Below, one piece after another: positions 45,350 to 59,684 of a stretch of DNA of 64,000 nt. The stretch's first letter is position 1; the number at the start of each line of letters is the position of its first letter. The stretch covers positions 4,791,836 through 4,855,835 of the forward strand of contig NZ_CP092418.1 in NCBI RefSeq assembly GCF_023716485.1, given 5' to 3'. Source of the DNA: Microbulbifer variabilis (GTDB lineage: Bacteria > Pseudomonadota > Gammaproteobacteria > Pseudomonadales > Cellvibrionaceae). The translations under genes were made by a program, and so were the position numbers. The notes under the pieces were generated by a model. It ran no database searches. It saw only the letters and a program-made list of their open reading frames with translations, and was not told the origin of the DNA.

Positions 45350-45784
45350 TCACAGCCATTCAGCCAACTCTATCGTGATGTATTCAGGACCCTCAATGTA
45401 TACCAACTTTCTGCTCAAATACTCTATAATCTGACCACGAACATGAACTCCATTTTTCTTCAAGTAGCCCACAGAAAACTCGATATCATCAACCCTCAAG
45501 CAAAGATGGTTATAGCCAGGTCTTGCCAGATTTAATAAATTGGAATCAGAAAATATCCTTGGTGTACGGAAGTGTAACAACTGAATTTCAAATCTTGGCT
45601 CAGCATTCTTCAAAACCATTGTTAAATGGTCTGCCTGAACATTGGGGACCTCCAGATATTTAGAGATTTTATCTCCTGAAATAACATCAGTGATCTCCAA
45701 TTCAAAATCTAATAATTCAAAGAATTTTTGGCTTTTTTCCAAATTGGTGACAGCGATGGTTACATGATCAGGATTCTTTATCAT
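45350..45784 (-). CDS. VOC-superfamily (glyoxalase/bleomycin-resistance-like) protein
   Basis: 144 residues with the paired beta-alpha-beta-beta-beta pattern of VOC proteins: HVTIAVTNLEKSQKFFELLD and, in the second half, NHLCLRVDDIEFSVGYLKKN. Metal-ligand candidates are the His in DHVTI, the His in NHLCL and Glu in the final strand (YITIELAEW). Activity unknown. GAGG lies before the ATG. It starts 20 bases after the stop of the TIM-barrel-like gene, so the two are likely one operon. AT-rich. Confidence 0.75.
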   Translation of the reverse strand: MIKNPDHVTIAVTNLEKSQKFFELLDFELEITDVISGDKISKYLEVPNVQADHLTMVLKNAEPRFEIQLLHFRTPRIFSDSNLLNLARPGYNHLCLRVDDIEFSVGYLKKNGVHVRGQIIEYLSRKLVYIEGPEYITIELAEWL

Positions 45785-45804
45785 CGACTAATCCTCCACT
45801 CTCT

Positions 45805-46794
45805 CTATCGATTCCTGGAAATTGCTCTACCAATTCTCTCGTACTGTTGGAGTAAGTTGGGCATACTCTCGGCGCCAATATATTCTTTTGAATTTTCGGC
45901 AAATCCTTTCCAATGAAAAGGAAACATCACTTCCACCTTGGAATTTGAAATAGCAAAGTTATAAGCTTGTCGAGCTCGAGAAATAAGTTGTGCCTCTGAT
46001 AAAATTCCATAATCTCGATTAGTGGTCTTGAACCCTCTCGGAATTAAATAATATTTAGCATCCATATGCTGAGTTTTATGCATCAATTTTTCAACAATTT
46101 CGTCCTGAAAGTTCACCCCAACATAGTGATCAACACCGAATAAATTGTAGTTCTCTGGTACGATTAGCTGGAATCTAGCCTGACTCACAGTGTTGTGTGT
46201 AAATGTAATAGCAAGTTTTGCCTTAGGGAAATCTCTCCTTATCAATTCTCCAATCTCCTCAAGGTAATTTTTCAAATCTTTATCCGGTAACAGAGATCTT
46301 TGGAAGGGTTCATCTAGCGGATCAAAAGCGTAAATAATATCTTTAAAAGGCAGCAACTCTTGCCTGGCTTTTTCCCATCTATCCAGATAATCCTCCTGCT
46401 TACTTTTCCCAAAATCCTTAAAAAAAATAGGGGCCAAAGCCACCCAGATCTTTAACCCATGCTTCCTGGCAATTGCCATTAGGTCTTTATCGAAGTACCA
46501 AATATCAACGAAAGTAGAGAATCTTGCGACTTCAGGAATATCATCTTCATCCCAACCAGAGTGATAAAACCCAAATTCTTTTAGGTGGCTTGGCACCCTA
46601 TTTTTCTCAGGAGTAATTCCTGTGACAAAAATATTACCGGGAATATAAAAAGGCTTGGTGTTACTGAGATATTCGGCGGGGGTGGGGGCGTCATAAAATT
46701 GAGAGTGGCTATTTACACCCAAGAACAATAAAAAAAATGTCAGAAAAATCGAAATTTTTCGAAATGAGGCCTGATACAACTTATTGAAAACCAT
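45805..46794 (-). CDS. secreted TIM-barrel-like protein of unknown function
   Basis: 329 residues. A hydrophobic N-terminal helix (ISIFLTFFLLFLGVNSHS) suggests export. The body alternates strands and helices with a putative barrel motif: IYAFDPLDEPFQRSLL (Asp-Glu after a strand end, as in family A glycosidases) and LFGVDHYVGVNFQDEI. Late residues EVMFPFHWKGFAENSKEYIG also look like a barrel C-terminal strand. I do not recognise a named family. Catalytic residues are candidates only. No ribosome site is evident. Lies upstream of the VOC gene in the AT-rich segment next to atpC. Confidence 0.65.
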   Translation of the reverse strand: MVFNKLYQASFRKISIFLTFFLLFLGVNSHSQFYDAPTPAEYLSNTKPFYIPGNIFVTGITPEKNRVPSHLKEFGFYHSGWDEDDIPEVARFSTFVDIWYFDKDLMAIARKHGLKIWVALAPIFFKDFGKSKQEDYLDRWEKARQELLPFKDIIYAFDPLDEPFQRSLLPDKDLKNYLEEIGELIRRDFPKAKLAITFTHNTVSQARFQLIVPENYNLFGVDHYVGVNFQDEIVEKLMHKTQHMDAKYYLIPRGFKTTNRDYGILSEAQLISRARQAYNFAISNSKVEVMFPFHWKGFAENSKEYIGAESMPNLLQQYERIGRAISRNR

Positions 46795-46917
46795 AAATCA
46801 GCGCCACTTTAAATTGAATGAATACATTTGGCTAATTAAGCCAATATCCAGTATAGAAAAGGCACGGAGAAGAGAAACAAGAATAGGGATAATTACAGGG
46901 AGGCTTATTCAAGATGC

Positions 46918-46944
46918 AAAAAAAGCAGCCGAAGCTGCTTTTTT
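46918..46944 (-). terminator. intrinsic terminator of the atp operon
   Basis: GCAGC (46925-46929), CGAA, GCTGC (46934-46938), with A/T extensions. On the minus strand this is a GCAGC-TTCG-GCTGC hairpin followed by TTTTTTT, 40 bases past atpC. Confidence 0.88.
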
Positions 46945-46985
46945 ATCGCCTTGAAGTAGGCGCTTTACACAAATGTAAGCGCTAC

Positions 46986-47405
46986 TTACTTGCCGGCCGC
47001 CTTGCGGATTGCCTGCAGAGTGCGCAGACGCGCCTCGGCTTCGGCCAGCTGGGCTGAGATACGCGCATAATCAACTTCAGAAGGCGCTTTGTGCAGGGCG
47101 TGTTCCGCTTCTTCGCGGGCCTTCTGCGCGGCTTCCTCATCAATTTCACGCTCGGCTACATCCGCGAGGATGGTAACCATGTTCGGCTGCACTTCGGCGT
47201 AGCCACCGCTGACGAACAGTACTTCCTCTTCACCACCGGGCTTGATGATGCGTACCGGACCGGGCTTCAGGGCGGTAAGCAGTTGCGCATGGCCGTAGGA
47301 GAGACCCAGCTCACCTTCGATACCACTCACAATCACCATCTGCACCAGTCCGGAGAAGAGAGACTGCTCGGCGCTGACAATGTCACAATGTACTGTCATG
47401 GCCAT
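46986..47405 (-). CDS. atpC: ATP synthase epsilon subunit AtpC
   Basis: The epsilon subunit of F1, 139 residues. It couples the rotor to beta and can inhibit hydrolysis. N-terminal beta-sandwich: [20 protein letters not shown] and [20 protein letters not shown]-terminal two-helix part rich in Ala, Glu and Arg ([20 protein letters not shown]). GAGG eight bases before the ATG. It is the last gene of the operon, followed by a strong terminator. The length is typical. Confidence 0.95.
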   Translation of the reverse strand: MAMTVHCDIVSAEQSLFSGLVQMVIVSGIEGELGLSYGHAQLLTALKPGPVRIIKPGGEEEVLFVSGGYAEVQPNMVTILADVAEREIDEEAAQKAREEAEHALHKAPSEVDYARISAQLAEAEARLRTLQAIRKAAGK

Positions 47406-47423
47406 AGTATATGCCTCTCTGGC

Positions 47424-48854
<1,431 letters not shown>

Positions 48855-48886
48855 CTAGGCTGACCATTACTGCTAGGGGCAGCGGA

Positions 48887-49747
48887 TTAAACCGCCGCCG
48901 CACCGCCGACAATTTCGGACAGTTCCTGGGTAATGGCCGCCTGGCGCGCCTTGTTGTAGACAAGCTGCAACTGATCGATCAGCTCACCGGCGTTATCGGT
49001 GGCGCTCTTCATCGCGATCATACGCGCTGCCTGCTCACAGGCTTTGTTTTCAACTACTGCCTGGTATACCTGAGACTCGATATAGCGAGCCAGCAATCCA
49101 TCCAGCAATTCAACCGGATCCGGCTCGTAGAGGTAGTCCCACTCGTGCATGAGTTTTTCATCTTCGTCTTTCGGCAGCGGCAGCAATTGCTCAACCCGCG
49201 GCTTCTGTGACATGGTGTTGATAAACTCGTTGGATACCAGGAACAGGCGATCAATATCGCCTTCTGCGTAACGATCCAGCATTACCTTAACTGAGCCAAT
49301 CAGCTTGTTGGCCTGGGGCGCATCGCCCAGGTCGCGAACTGCTGCGACAACCTTGCTGCCGATGGCGTTAAAGAAACTGGCCGCCTTGTTACCTACTGCG
49401 CAGACTTCTACGTCAACGCCTTTTTCGGACCATGCCTGCATCTCGCGAATGGCCGCTTTGAACATGTTGATGTTCAGGCCACCACAGAGACCGCGGTCAG
49501 TGGATACCAGGATAAAACCGACCCGCTTGGCCTCGCGCTCCTGCAGGTAAATATGCTGGTACTCGGCCGAAGCGTTGGCGACGTGGCCGATCACTGCGCG
49601 TATGCGCTGGGCGTAGGGACGCCCCAGTGCCATGCGATCCTGAGCCCTGCGCATCTTACTGGCTGCAACCATTTCCATTGCGGCAGTAATCTTCTGCGTG
49701 CTCTTGATGCTGGCAATTTTTGTGCGTACTTCTTTTCCGCCTGCCAT
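48887..49747 (-). CDS. atpG: ATP synthase gamma subunit AtpG
   Basis: The central rotor stalk, 286 residues. N-terminal coiled-coil helix [20 protein letters not shown] with [10 protein letters not shown]-terminal coiled-coil [20 protein letters not shown] then [20 protein letters not shown]. The middle Rossmann-like domain includes [20 protein letters not shown]. Typical length and order, between atpA and atpD. Confidence 0.96.
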   Translation of the reverse strand: MAGGKEVRTKIASIKSTQKITAAMEMVAASKMRRAQDRMALGRPYAQRIRAVIGHVANASAEYQHIYLQEREAKRVGFILVSTDRGLCGGLNINMFKAAIREMQAWSEKGVDVEVCAVGNKAASFFNAIGSKVVAAVRDLGDAPQANKLIGSVKVMLDRYAEGDIDRLFLVSNEFINTMSQKPRVEQLLPLPKDEDEKLMHEWDYLYEPDPVELLDGLLARYIESQVYQAVVENKACEQAARMIAMKSATDNAGELIDQLQLVYNKARQAAITQELSEIVGGAAAV

Positions 49748-49824
49748 AGTGATTTACCTTGTTCGCTGGAAGTTAGATTCCGAAAGAGCGGACACGCCGC
49801 TCTTTCGCGCTCTCCAGGGAGTTC

Positions 49825-51369
49825 TTACCAGCTGCTAGTAGCGACGAACTTCTCGATAGCGGCTTTGAAAGCTGCGTCGATTTCGTCGTTGTAATTACCA
49901 GTCGCGTTCACTTTCTCCATCAGCTCTGCGTGTTCGCTGTTCATATAAGCGAGCAGGGCGGCTTCGAAATCGAGAACCTTGGCAACTTCTACTTCTTTCA
50001 GGTAACCCTTGTCGGCGGCGTAAACGGAAACAGCCATGTCCGCGATAGACAGCGGAGAGTACTGTTTCTGCTTCATCAGCTCGGTTACACGCTCACCGTG
50101 ATCCAGCTGGGCCTTGGTAGCTTCGTCCAGATCAGAGGCAAACTGGGAGAATGCGGCCAGTTCGCGGTACTGAGCCAGAGCGGTACGGATACCACCGGAC
50201 AATTTCTTGATCACCTTGGTCTGCGCTGCACCACCTACACGGGATACGGAGATACCCGGGTTGATCGCAGGGCGGATACCGGAGTTGAACAGATCGGTCT
50301 CGAGGAAGATCTGGCCGTCGGTAATGGAAATCACGTTGGTCGGTACGAACGCGGATACGTCACCGGCCTGGGTTTCGATGATCGGCAGGGCGGTCAGAGA
50401 GCCGGTCTTGCCTTTCACTTCACCATTGGTGAACTTTTCTACGTAGTCGGCATTTACACGCGCGGCGCGCTCCAGCAGACGGGAGTGTAAGTAGAAAACG
50501 TCACCGGGGTAGGCTTCACGTCCAGGCGGACGCTTCAGCAGCAGGGAGATCTGACGGTAGGCCCAAGCCTGCTTGGTCAGGTCATCGTATACGATCAGGG
50601 CATCTTCACCGCGGTCGCGGAAGTACTCACCCATGGTACAGCCGACGTAAGGAGCCAGGAACTGCATCGCTGCCGGATCGGCTGCGCCAGCGGCCACTAC
50701 GATGGTGTGGTCCATAGCGCCGTGCTCTTCGAGCTTGCGCACTACGTTGGCAATAGAGGACTGCTTCTGGCCCACGGCAACGTAGATACACTTAACGCCG
50801 GTGCCTTTCTGGTTGATGATGGCGTCGATCGCCACAGCAGTCTTACCGATCTGACGGTCACCGATGATCAGCTCACGCTGACCACGGCCAATCGGGATCA
50901 TGGTATCAACCGCTTTCAAGCCGGTTTGTACAGGCTGGTCAACGGACTGACGGGCGATAACGCCAGGCGCTACCTTTTCTACCGCGTCGGTCAGCTTGTT
51001 GTTCAGTGGACCCTTGCCGTCGATCGGGTTACCCAGCGCGTCTACAACGCGGCCGAGCAGTTCCGGACCAACCGGGGTTTCCAGGATACGGCCGGTACAA
51101 CGACACTTCTGACCTTCGGCCAGAGATTTGTAGTCGCCCAGGATTACAGCACCAACGGAGTCGCGCTCCAGGTTCAGCGCCATACCGTAAACGCCGCCTT
51201 CGAACTCGATCATCTCACCGTACATCACGTCGGCCAGGCCGTGGATGCGGATGATGCCGTCGGATACGGAAACAATGGTGCCCTCATTTTGGGCTTCAGT
51301 GCTCACATCGAGATTTTCGATGCGGCTCTTGATGATTTCACTGATCTCAGAGGGATTCAGTTGCTGCAT
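49825..51369 (-). CDS. atpA: ATP synthase alpha subunit AtpA
   Basis: The non-catalytic nucleotide-binding alpha subunit of F1, 514 residues. Walker [10 protein letters not shown] (about residues 169-177), [20 protein letters not shown] at the N-terminus that contacts delta, the [20 protein letters not shown] barrel and the conserved [24 protein letters not shown] eight bases before the ATG. No anomaly. Confidence 0.97.
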   Translation of the reverse strand: MQQLNPSEISEIIKSRIENLDVSTEAQNEGTIVSVSDGIIRIHGLADVMYGEMIEFEGGVYGMALNLERDSVGAVILGDYKSLAEGQKCRCTGRILETPVGPELLGRVVDALGNPIDGKGPLNNKLTDAVEKVAPGVIARQSVDQPVQTGLKAVDTMIPIGRGQRELIIGDRQIGKTAVAIDAIINQKGTGVKCIYVAVGQKQSSIANVVRKLEEHGAMDHTIVVAAGAADPAAMQFLAPYVGCTMGEYFRDRGEDALIVYDDLTKQAWAYRQISLLLKRPPGREAYPGDVFYLHSRLLERAARVNADYVEKFTNGEVKGKTGSLTALPIIETQAGDVSAFVPTNVISITDGQIFLETDLFNSGIRPAINPGISVSRVGGAAQTKVIKKLSGGIRTALAQYRELAAFSQFASDLDEATKAQLDHGERVTELMKQKQYSPLSIADMAVSVYAADKGYLKEVEVAKVLDFEAALLAYMNSEHAELMEKVNATGNYNDEIDAAFKAAIEKFVATSSW

Positions 51370-51418
51370 GCTCTGTTCCTCAAGTCCCCCGCCGGCTGAC
51401 GCCGACGGGGAGAGTAAT

Positions 51419-51955
51419 TTAGGAGTTCATCGCCTCGGCGAGCTTGGCCAGACGGCCGCGTACGGAACCGTCGATGACTGTATCACCGGCGCGGATGATC
51501 GCGCCGCCCAGCAGGCTCTCGTCCACCGAGCTGTGCAGATGTATTTCGCGTTCAAACTTCGCCCTGAGCTTTTGGCCCAGTGCTTGCGCCTGTGCATCGC
51601 TCAGGGCGTGCGCGGAAACAACTTCCACCTCGAGGGTGGCTTCCGCCTGCGCTTTCAGCTCTTCGAACAGCTCGGAAATTTCCGGCAGCAGCTGCAGGCG
51701 GTGGTTTTCCGCCAGCAACCGGATGAAATTTTTTCCGTGCTCGCCGAGCTCGTCTGAACAGATCGACAGGAATTTATCTGCGCGCTCTTCACTGGTGAGC
51801 TGTGGATTATCCAGCAGCTCACGCACTTTTTCGTTCTGGCTGACCGCCGCCGCAGTTTCCAGCGCAGCGCTCCAACCACCTAAGTGGGAGGCTTGCTGCG
51901 CATAGGCAAATGCAGCTTTAGCGTAGGGCCGGGCCAGTGTGCTGAGTTCCGCCAT
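51419..51955 (-). CDS. atpH: ATP synthase delta subunit AtpH
   Basis: The delta subunit linking the F1 crown to the b-stalk, 178 residues. The conserved N-terminal helix is [20 protein letters not shown]; the C-terminal signature [20 protein letters not shown] matches AtpH. GAGG seven bases before the ATG. Overlap-free, 13 bases after atpF. Confidence 0.95.
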   Translation of the reverse strand: MAELSTLARPYAKAAFAYAQQASHLGGWSAALETAAAVSQNEKVRELLDNPQLTSEERADKFLSICSDELGEHGKNFIRLLAENHRLQLLPEISELFEELKAQAEATLEVEVVSAHALSDAQAQALGQKLRAKFEREIHLHSSVDESLLGGAIIRAGDTVIDGSVRGRLAKLAEAMNS

Positions 51956-51967
51956 GGGGTTCCTCGC

Positions 51968-52438
51968 TTACAGCTCGGCTGCCAGTTTGTCGATCAGGTC
52001 GTCGTGCGCCTTAGCGTCGATATTGACCGCGAGAATCTTCTCCGCACCCAGGACAGACAGGTCTGCCACACGGCTGCGCAGTTGCTCTTTAGCGCGATTC
52101 ACTTCCTGGTCGATCTCAGCTTTAGCCGCAGCTTTCAGGCGATCGCCCTCGGCATGCGCAGCCTGCTTTGCTTCATCGATAATCTGATTAGCGCGCTTGT
52201 TGGCGCCATCGATAATCTCGCTCGCCTGATCTTTGGCTTCTTTCAGCTGCTCGGCAGCTTTGCGCTTGGCCAGTTCCAGATCTTTCTGCGCGTGCTCGGC
52301 GTCAGCGAGACCATCTGCGATCTTCTGCTCACGCTCTTTCATCACGCCCAAAAGCGGCGGCCAAACAAACTTCCAGCAAAACCAGACGAAAAACAGGAAA
52401 GTAATCGACTGGCCGATTAGAGTCAGGTTGATATTCAC
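51968..52438 (-). CDS. atpF: ATP synthase b subunit AtpF
   Basis: The peripheral stalk b subunit, 156 residues. One N-terminal membrane helix ([20 protein letters not shown]) followed by a long charged coiled coil ([20 protein letters not shown] onward). The start is GTG with AGAGG seven bases upstream. Single copy, as usual in gammaproteobacteria. Confidence 0.95.
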   Translation of the reverse strand: MNINLTLIGQSITFLFFVWFCWKFVWPPLLGVMKEREQKIADGLADAEHAQKDLELAKRKAAEQLKEAKDQASEIIDGANKRANQIIDEAKQAAHAEGDRLKAAAKAEIDQEVNRAKEQLRSRVADLSVLGAEKILAVNIDAKAHDDLIDKLAAEL

Positions 52439-52490
52439 ACCGACACCTCTTGCTCTTTAAATAGGGTTAAGGGCAATTGGAACGGCGTAA

Positions 52491-52787
<297 letters not shown>

Positions 52788-52795
52788 TTAAAAAC

Positions 52796-53728
<933 letters not shown>

Positions 53729-53772
53729 TCAACAATCGTAAAAGTAAGAATTCTTTTTTTCTTATCCACCGG

Positions 53773-54135
53773 CTAGCGGACCATGCGCGCCACCATAATC
53801 CACTGCACGATCACACAGAGGACGTAGCTGATAAAAAGCGCTGCCGCATTCAGCGGCTTGACGGTGGCAAAAACTGCCGCAAAACCCGCCATGGTCAATA
53901 TAAATTTGCCGGTTTCCGCGCGGTAGAAATTGCCTACCACGCGATGGGCCGCGCGCGCACCGCTATCGCGAAAGGCGCGCCTGCCGAAATATGCTCCGGG
54001 CAGTGCACATAGGGCACCGCCGATAAATACGGAGAGCGCCGTCACCGGTTTGCCACTCAAGTGCAGTACCGCACTGGCCACCGATATCAGCAGAAGCTGT
54101 ACCGCGGCAATTCGTAATACCGGGGGTTTTCTCAT
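53773..54135 (-). CDS. atpI: ATP synthase accessory protein AtpI
   Basis: AtpI helps assemble the c ring. 120 residues with about four short hydrophobic segments; VFIGGALCALPGAYFGRRAF is the conserved family stretch between helices 2 and 3. It is the first gene of the atp operon, 54 bases from a good sigma-70 promoter. AtpI sequences vary strongly, so identification relies on position as well as this motif. Confidence 0.9.
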   Translation of the reverse strand: MRKPPVLRIAAVQLLLISVASAVLHLSGKPVTALSVFIGGALCALPGAYFGRRAFRDSGARAAHRVVGNFYRAETGKFILTMAGFAAVFATVKPLNAAALFISYVLCVIVQWIMVARMVR

Positions 54136-54188
54136 AGACGGGATAAGCCGACTTCTGTGCGCTGTCCGCCCAAAATTTGGGCGTGCGA

Positions 54189-54217
54189 ATTATGCTGCAA
54201 CAGCATCGCCGATTCAA
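54189..54217 (-). promoter_or_regulatory. sigma-70 promoter of the atp operon
   Basis: On the minus strand TTGAAT (54217-54212), a 17-base spacer, then CATAAT (54194-54189), 54 bases before the atpI start and after the end of parB. Confidence 0.65.
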
Positions 54218-54336
54218 CCGGCAAATGTCGCCAACTTATTTGATTTTCGGGAGGTTTTGCGCGGAATTACTCGGCGCAGTGAGTAATTGCCAACAGTTAT
54301 TGCGCGCGCCACTAGGACGCGCATTTCGCCACGGCT

Positions 54337-55239
54337 TTAATCCTCGGCGTAACCGAGGTGGGCAAGGATTCCGTCCAGCTCTTCCAGAGTGGTAAATTTC
54401 AGCACCAGGCGACCATTGCCCTTTTCGTTGTGATCGATAGAGACCGGCACTCCGACCTTTTCCGCCAGGCGCTCGGTAAGGCGGCGGATATTGGGGTCGG
54501 GCTTGGGCTTTTCCTGCTTCGGCGTGGCCGGCTGTTGCAGGCGACGCACCAGCGCTTCCGTCTGGCGCACGGTGAGGCTGCGCTCGACAACCTGACGTGC
54601 GGCGGAACGCTGGGTGGCACCGGAGAGACCGAGCAGCGCCTTGGCATGGCCCAGCTCCAGGTCACCGCGCTCAAGGAAAGTGCGCACCTCTTCACTGAGG
54701 CTCAATAAGCGCAGTAAGTTGGTCACGGCAGTTCGAGATTTACCCACCGCATCGGCCACTTCCTGCTGAGTCAGCTTGAATTCATCCTGCAGCCGCTTAA
54801 GGGCCACAGCCTCTTCGACCGGATTCAGATCTTCACGCTGGATATTCTCGATCAATGCCATGGCGATGGCGGCTTCATCGGAAACGCTGCGCACCAGCGC
54901 TGGCACTTTCTCCAATCCCGCCAGTTGGGCGGCACGCCAACGCCGCTCACCGGCAATAATCTCGTAGCTTTGCTCGCCGATACCACGTACGACGATCGGC
55001 TGCATAATACCCTGGGCGCGAATAGAGTCCGCCAGTTCCTGCAGGGACTCCTGTGGAAAATCCCGGCGCGGCTGGTAGCGACCCCGTTGCAAAAACTCGA
55101 TCGGCAATTCTTTCAACTCACCGTCGACCACGGCAGTTTCGGTTTCGGCCTCACCGGTAGCCTCGGCGATCACGGTGCTGTTTTTATTGCTGATCAGGTG
55201 GGATAAGCCCCGGCCCAGTCCTTTGCGTTTGGCGGCCAT
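54337..55239 (-). CDS. parB: chromosome partitioning protein ParB
   Basis: A CTPase/DNA-binding protein that spreads from parS sites to organise origin segregation. 300 residues. The N-terminal ParB/Srx fold has LPIEFLQRGRYQPRRDF and ERRWRAAQLAG (box II); the helix-turn-helix includes LTQQEVADAVGKSRTAVTNL; the C-terminal dimerisation region is GRLVLKFTTLEELDGILAHL. AGGGG lies before the ATG. Follows parA with a 12-base gap. I found no perfect parS palindrome by eye in the window. Confidence 0.95.
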   Translation of the reverse strand: MAAKRKGLGRGLSHLISNKNSTVIAEATGEAETETAVVDGELKELPIEFLQRGRYQPRRDFPQESLQELADSIRAQGIMQPIVVRGIGEQSYEIIAGERRWRAAQLAGLEKVPALVRSVSDEAAIAMALIENIQREDLNPVEEAVALKRLQDEFKLTQQEVADAVGKSRTAVTNLLRLLSLSEEVRTFLERGDLELGHAKALLGLSGATQRSAARQVVERSLTVRQTEALVRRLQQPATPKQEKPKPDPNIRRLTERLAEKVGVPVSIDHNEKGNGRLVLKFTTLEELDGILAHLGYAED

Positions 55240-55251
55240 AGTTATTACCCC

Positions 55252-56061
55252 TTATACCGCTTCCGCCATGGGGCGGTTTTTCTTTTTGGTAGATTGATTG
55301 GCGGGATGGCGGCGATTGATTTCACAAGCCAATGCCAGGTAGGCGATAGCGCCCTTGGAGTGGCGATCGTAATCCAACGCCGGTTTACCAAAACTGGGCG
55401 CTTCCGCCAAGCGCACATTGCGCGGAATACAAGTTCGATACAGGCTATCGCCAAAATACTCCTGCAACTGCGCCGATACTTCGCTGGTAAGACTGTTGCG
55501 CGGATCGTACATGGTACGCAAGATGCCTTCGATTTTCAGGTCCGGATTAGCAGTCTGCTGGATCTGGGTGATCGTATCCACCAAGGCTGACAGTCCCTCC
55601 AGGGCATAATATTCGCACTGCATGGGAATCAATACGCCGTGAGCTGCACAGAGGGCGTTTACCGTCAGCATATTTAGCGACGGCGGGCAGTCGATAATCA
55701 CGTAATCGTAACGATTGCTCACCGTTGCCAGAGCGCGGCTCAGACGAGATTCGCGCCCCTCCAGATTCAGCAACTCCACCTCTGCCGCAGACAAGTCACC
55801 GTTGCCAGGGATCAAATCAAAACCGCTCTCTGTGGATACAATGGCCTGCTCAACGGGTAACTCAGCGGCCAGCACATCGTAACCGGACATCTCCAGGTCA
55901 CTTTTATCCACACCACTGCCCATGGTGGCATTGCCCTGGGGGTCCAGGTCGATCAGCAATACGCGCCGCTTGTTGGCAACCAAAGATGCGGCCAGGTTGA
56001 CGCAGGTAGTGGTCTTGCCAACCCCGCCTTTCTGGTTGGCCACAGCAAATATCTTGCTCAA
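55252..56061 (-). CDS. parA: chromosome partitioning ATPase ParA
   Basis: A deviant-Walker ATPase that positions ParB-bound origins, about 269 residues. Starts KIFAVANQKGGVGKTTTCVN with the KGGVGKTT motif, then VLLIDLDPQGNAT and VIIDCPPSLNMLT. The start is TTG at 56061 with AAGGA eight bases upstream; an open extension upstream is Arg-rich and has no family counterpart. Between rsmG and parB, the standard order. Confidence 0.94.
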   Translation of the reverse strand: MSKIFAVANQKGGVGKTTTCVNLAASLVANKRRVLLIDLDPQGNATMGSGVDKSDLEMSGYDVLAAELPVEQAIVSTESGFDLIPGNGDLSAAEVELLNLEGRESRLSRALATVSNRYDYVIIDCPPSLNMLTVNALCAAHGVLIPMQCEYYALEGLSALVDTITQIQQTANPDLKIEGILRTMYDPRNSLTSEVSAQLQEYFGDSLYRTCIPRNVRLAEAPSFGKPALDYDRHSKGAIAYLALACEINRRHPANQSTKKKNRPMAEAV

Positions 56062-56187
56062 GATTCTTGTCCTTTGTTGTTTCCGGGTGCGTTTGCCCCG
56101 ACGCCGGCTCGGCTTCGGGCGGCGGCTGTTGTGCCCCACGACAGGGGAGTAGGATTGAGCGGGCGACAGGCCCACCAAACTATCATC

Positions 56188-56817
56188 TTATTCTGTGCGA
56201 CAGAGCTGAATCATATGTCGCTCACCGTCGCAGCCAGGCACCGACAACCGGTGCACCTGCTCGACCTTAATGCCTTTTGGCAGAGCGCTCAACTCATCCT
56301 CAGGCAGCTTGCCCTTCATGGCATAAAAACGACCCCTGGGTGCCAACATATGCTCACTGCCATTGACCATATCTTCGATGGAGGCAAAGGCGCGGGACAC
56401 CACACCGGCAAAAGGCTGTTCTGGCACAAAGGCTTCTACCCGCTCATTGACTACCGTGATATTGGGCAGGGGCAGGGTGCTGGCCACTTGGAATAGGAAG
56501 CGGGTCTTCTTGCCATTGCTGTCGAGCAGGGTGATGGCGCGCTCCGGATGCACAATTGCCAGAGGAATCCCTGGTAGGCCGCCACCGCTACCCACATCGA
56601 TCAAAGAGCCTTCGCCACAGAGATTTACCACACTGAGGCTGTCGATAATATGGCGCTCCAGCATCTGCTCCGGGTCGCGTATGGCGGACAGGTTGTAAGC
56701 ACTGTTCCAGCGGGCAAAAAGCGCCAGGTATTCCAGTAGCTGATCCTGCTGCCGGTCACTGAGTACCACCGACATCTGTGCCGCCGCCTCTAACAGGCGC
56801 GGACGAAACTGTTCCAT
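56188..56817 (-). CDS. rsmG: 16S rRNA (guanine-527 N7) methyltransferase RsmG
   Basis: Methylates G527 in 16S rRNA. About 209 residues. SAM-binding loop VDVGSGGGLPGIPLAIVHPE; RHIIDSLSVV and the N-terminal YLALFARWNSAYNLSAIRDP are conserved in the family. I chose the ATG at 56817, which matches known N-termini; a TTG 15 codons upstream would extend it. Between mnmG and parA. Confidence 0.93.
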   Translation of the reverse strand: MEQFRPRLLEAAAQMSVVLSDRQQDQLLEYLALFARWNSAYNLSAIRDPEQMLERHIIDSLSVVNLCGEGSLIDVGSGGGLPGIPLAIVHPERAITLLDSNGKKTRFLFQVASTLPLPNITVVNERVEAFVPEQPFAGVVSRAFASIEDMVNGSEHMLAPRGRFYAMKGKLPEDELSALPKGIKVEQVHRLSVPGCDGERHMIQLCRTE

Positions 56818-56902
56818 TGAGTGAGAAATGGGTCTATCCCCCAGTAGTCCCGCGAAATTCAAACCCCGCAGGGCCTCGCGGGATACCCTGTGGAAAACCG
56901 AT

Positions 56903-58792
<1,890 letters not shown>

Positions 58793-59684
58793 AGTGGCTG
58801 CTACTGGTTACAACTTGGGGCGCACATTTTATAGTCAGTAAGTGTCCTCAGCAATTGGCTTTATTCAAGCTGTTTAGGAAAGCTCTGCCTTTGTCTTTCT
58901 CTCTCCTTCCTGAATATCAACTTCTGATCGGATGAATTTCAAAACTCTGTCTTGCTTTCTTAAACACTCTTACTAATGAATATATGTATATCTTAAAGAG
59001 TATTTTTTTATATTTATTGTTTTTATTAGACCTACGGCAACTCGGTATAAGCACAAAAAAACCTTTAAAAACAATAAGTTATAAAGATGAAAACCCTGCC
59101 GACAAACCCTTGGTGGACACAGGGGTAACCGGGGTATGAGGCTGTGAAAACTTGGGACAACTTTGCCCTATCTACTCTTATTAGGAAGTTATCATCATAC
59201 GATTATTCTATTTTGCAGGTGCTTATCCCCTCTTTTGCCCACAGTCAGCTTTTTTTGACTAGTGTCTGTGGTGCTTTACCCAGACTTTCTGGGGGATACC
59301 TGTGAGTAGTCGAACGCTATGTATAAATCTGTGCATATACCCATTGAATGGGTGTGGGTTAATGGTGAGATAACTGCCAATAAGATTATCCACGGGTAAT
59401 CCCCGTGGACATGTATAACTTCTTTCCCTTAAGAGCCATTTAAATAGCTATCTCAAGCTTATTTCTCACCTATTTCGTGGAAAATATGCGGGAAAGCTGG
59501 GGATTAAATAGAACTTTTTTAACAACCTAGGATAGATCTGGGCTCTTCCTGTGAGCAAGAGGTGTGGAACTTGTGCCAGAAGGAGAATAAGAAGAAGGAG
59601 AGTGGGGAGGTACTTTAGGGAAGAGAAGAGGACGCTATTAGCTAGCGCCCCCAATTGGATAAGTGCGTGGAACTCCTCACCTTC
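58793..59684. other. AT-rich non-coding gap between mnmG and mnmE
   Basis: An unusually long gap for this otherwise compact cluster. About 50 bases at 58979-59028 contain few G or C. One near-consensus DnaA box TTATCCACG (59386-59394) overlaps a 7-bp hairpin, CCACGGG (59390-59396) with CCCGTGG (59402-59408). I see no convincing gene; short open frames here look like chance. The mnmG promoter should lie at the left end. Confidence 0.55.

Noticed and set aside
50707..51399. Open frame opposite atpA
   Set aside because: Shadow of a highly conserved coding sequence.
59466..59654. Small minus-strand frame in the mnmG-mnmE gap
   Set aside because: About 60 codons without ribosome site or family resemblance; compatible with chance in non-coding DNA.
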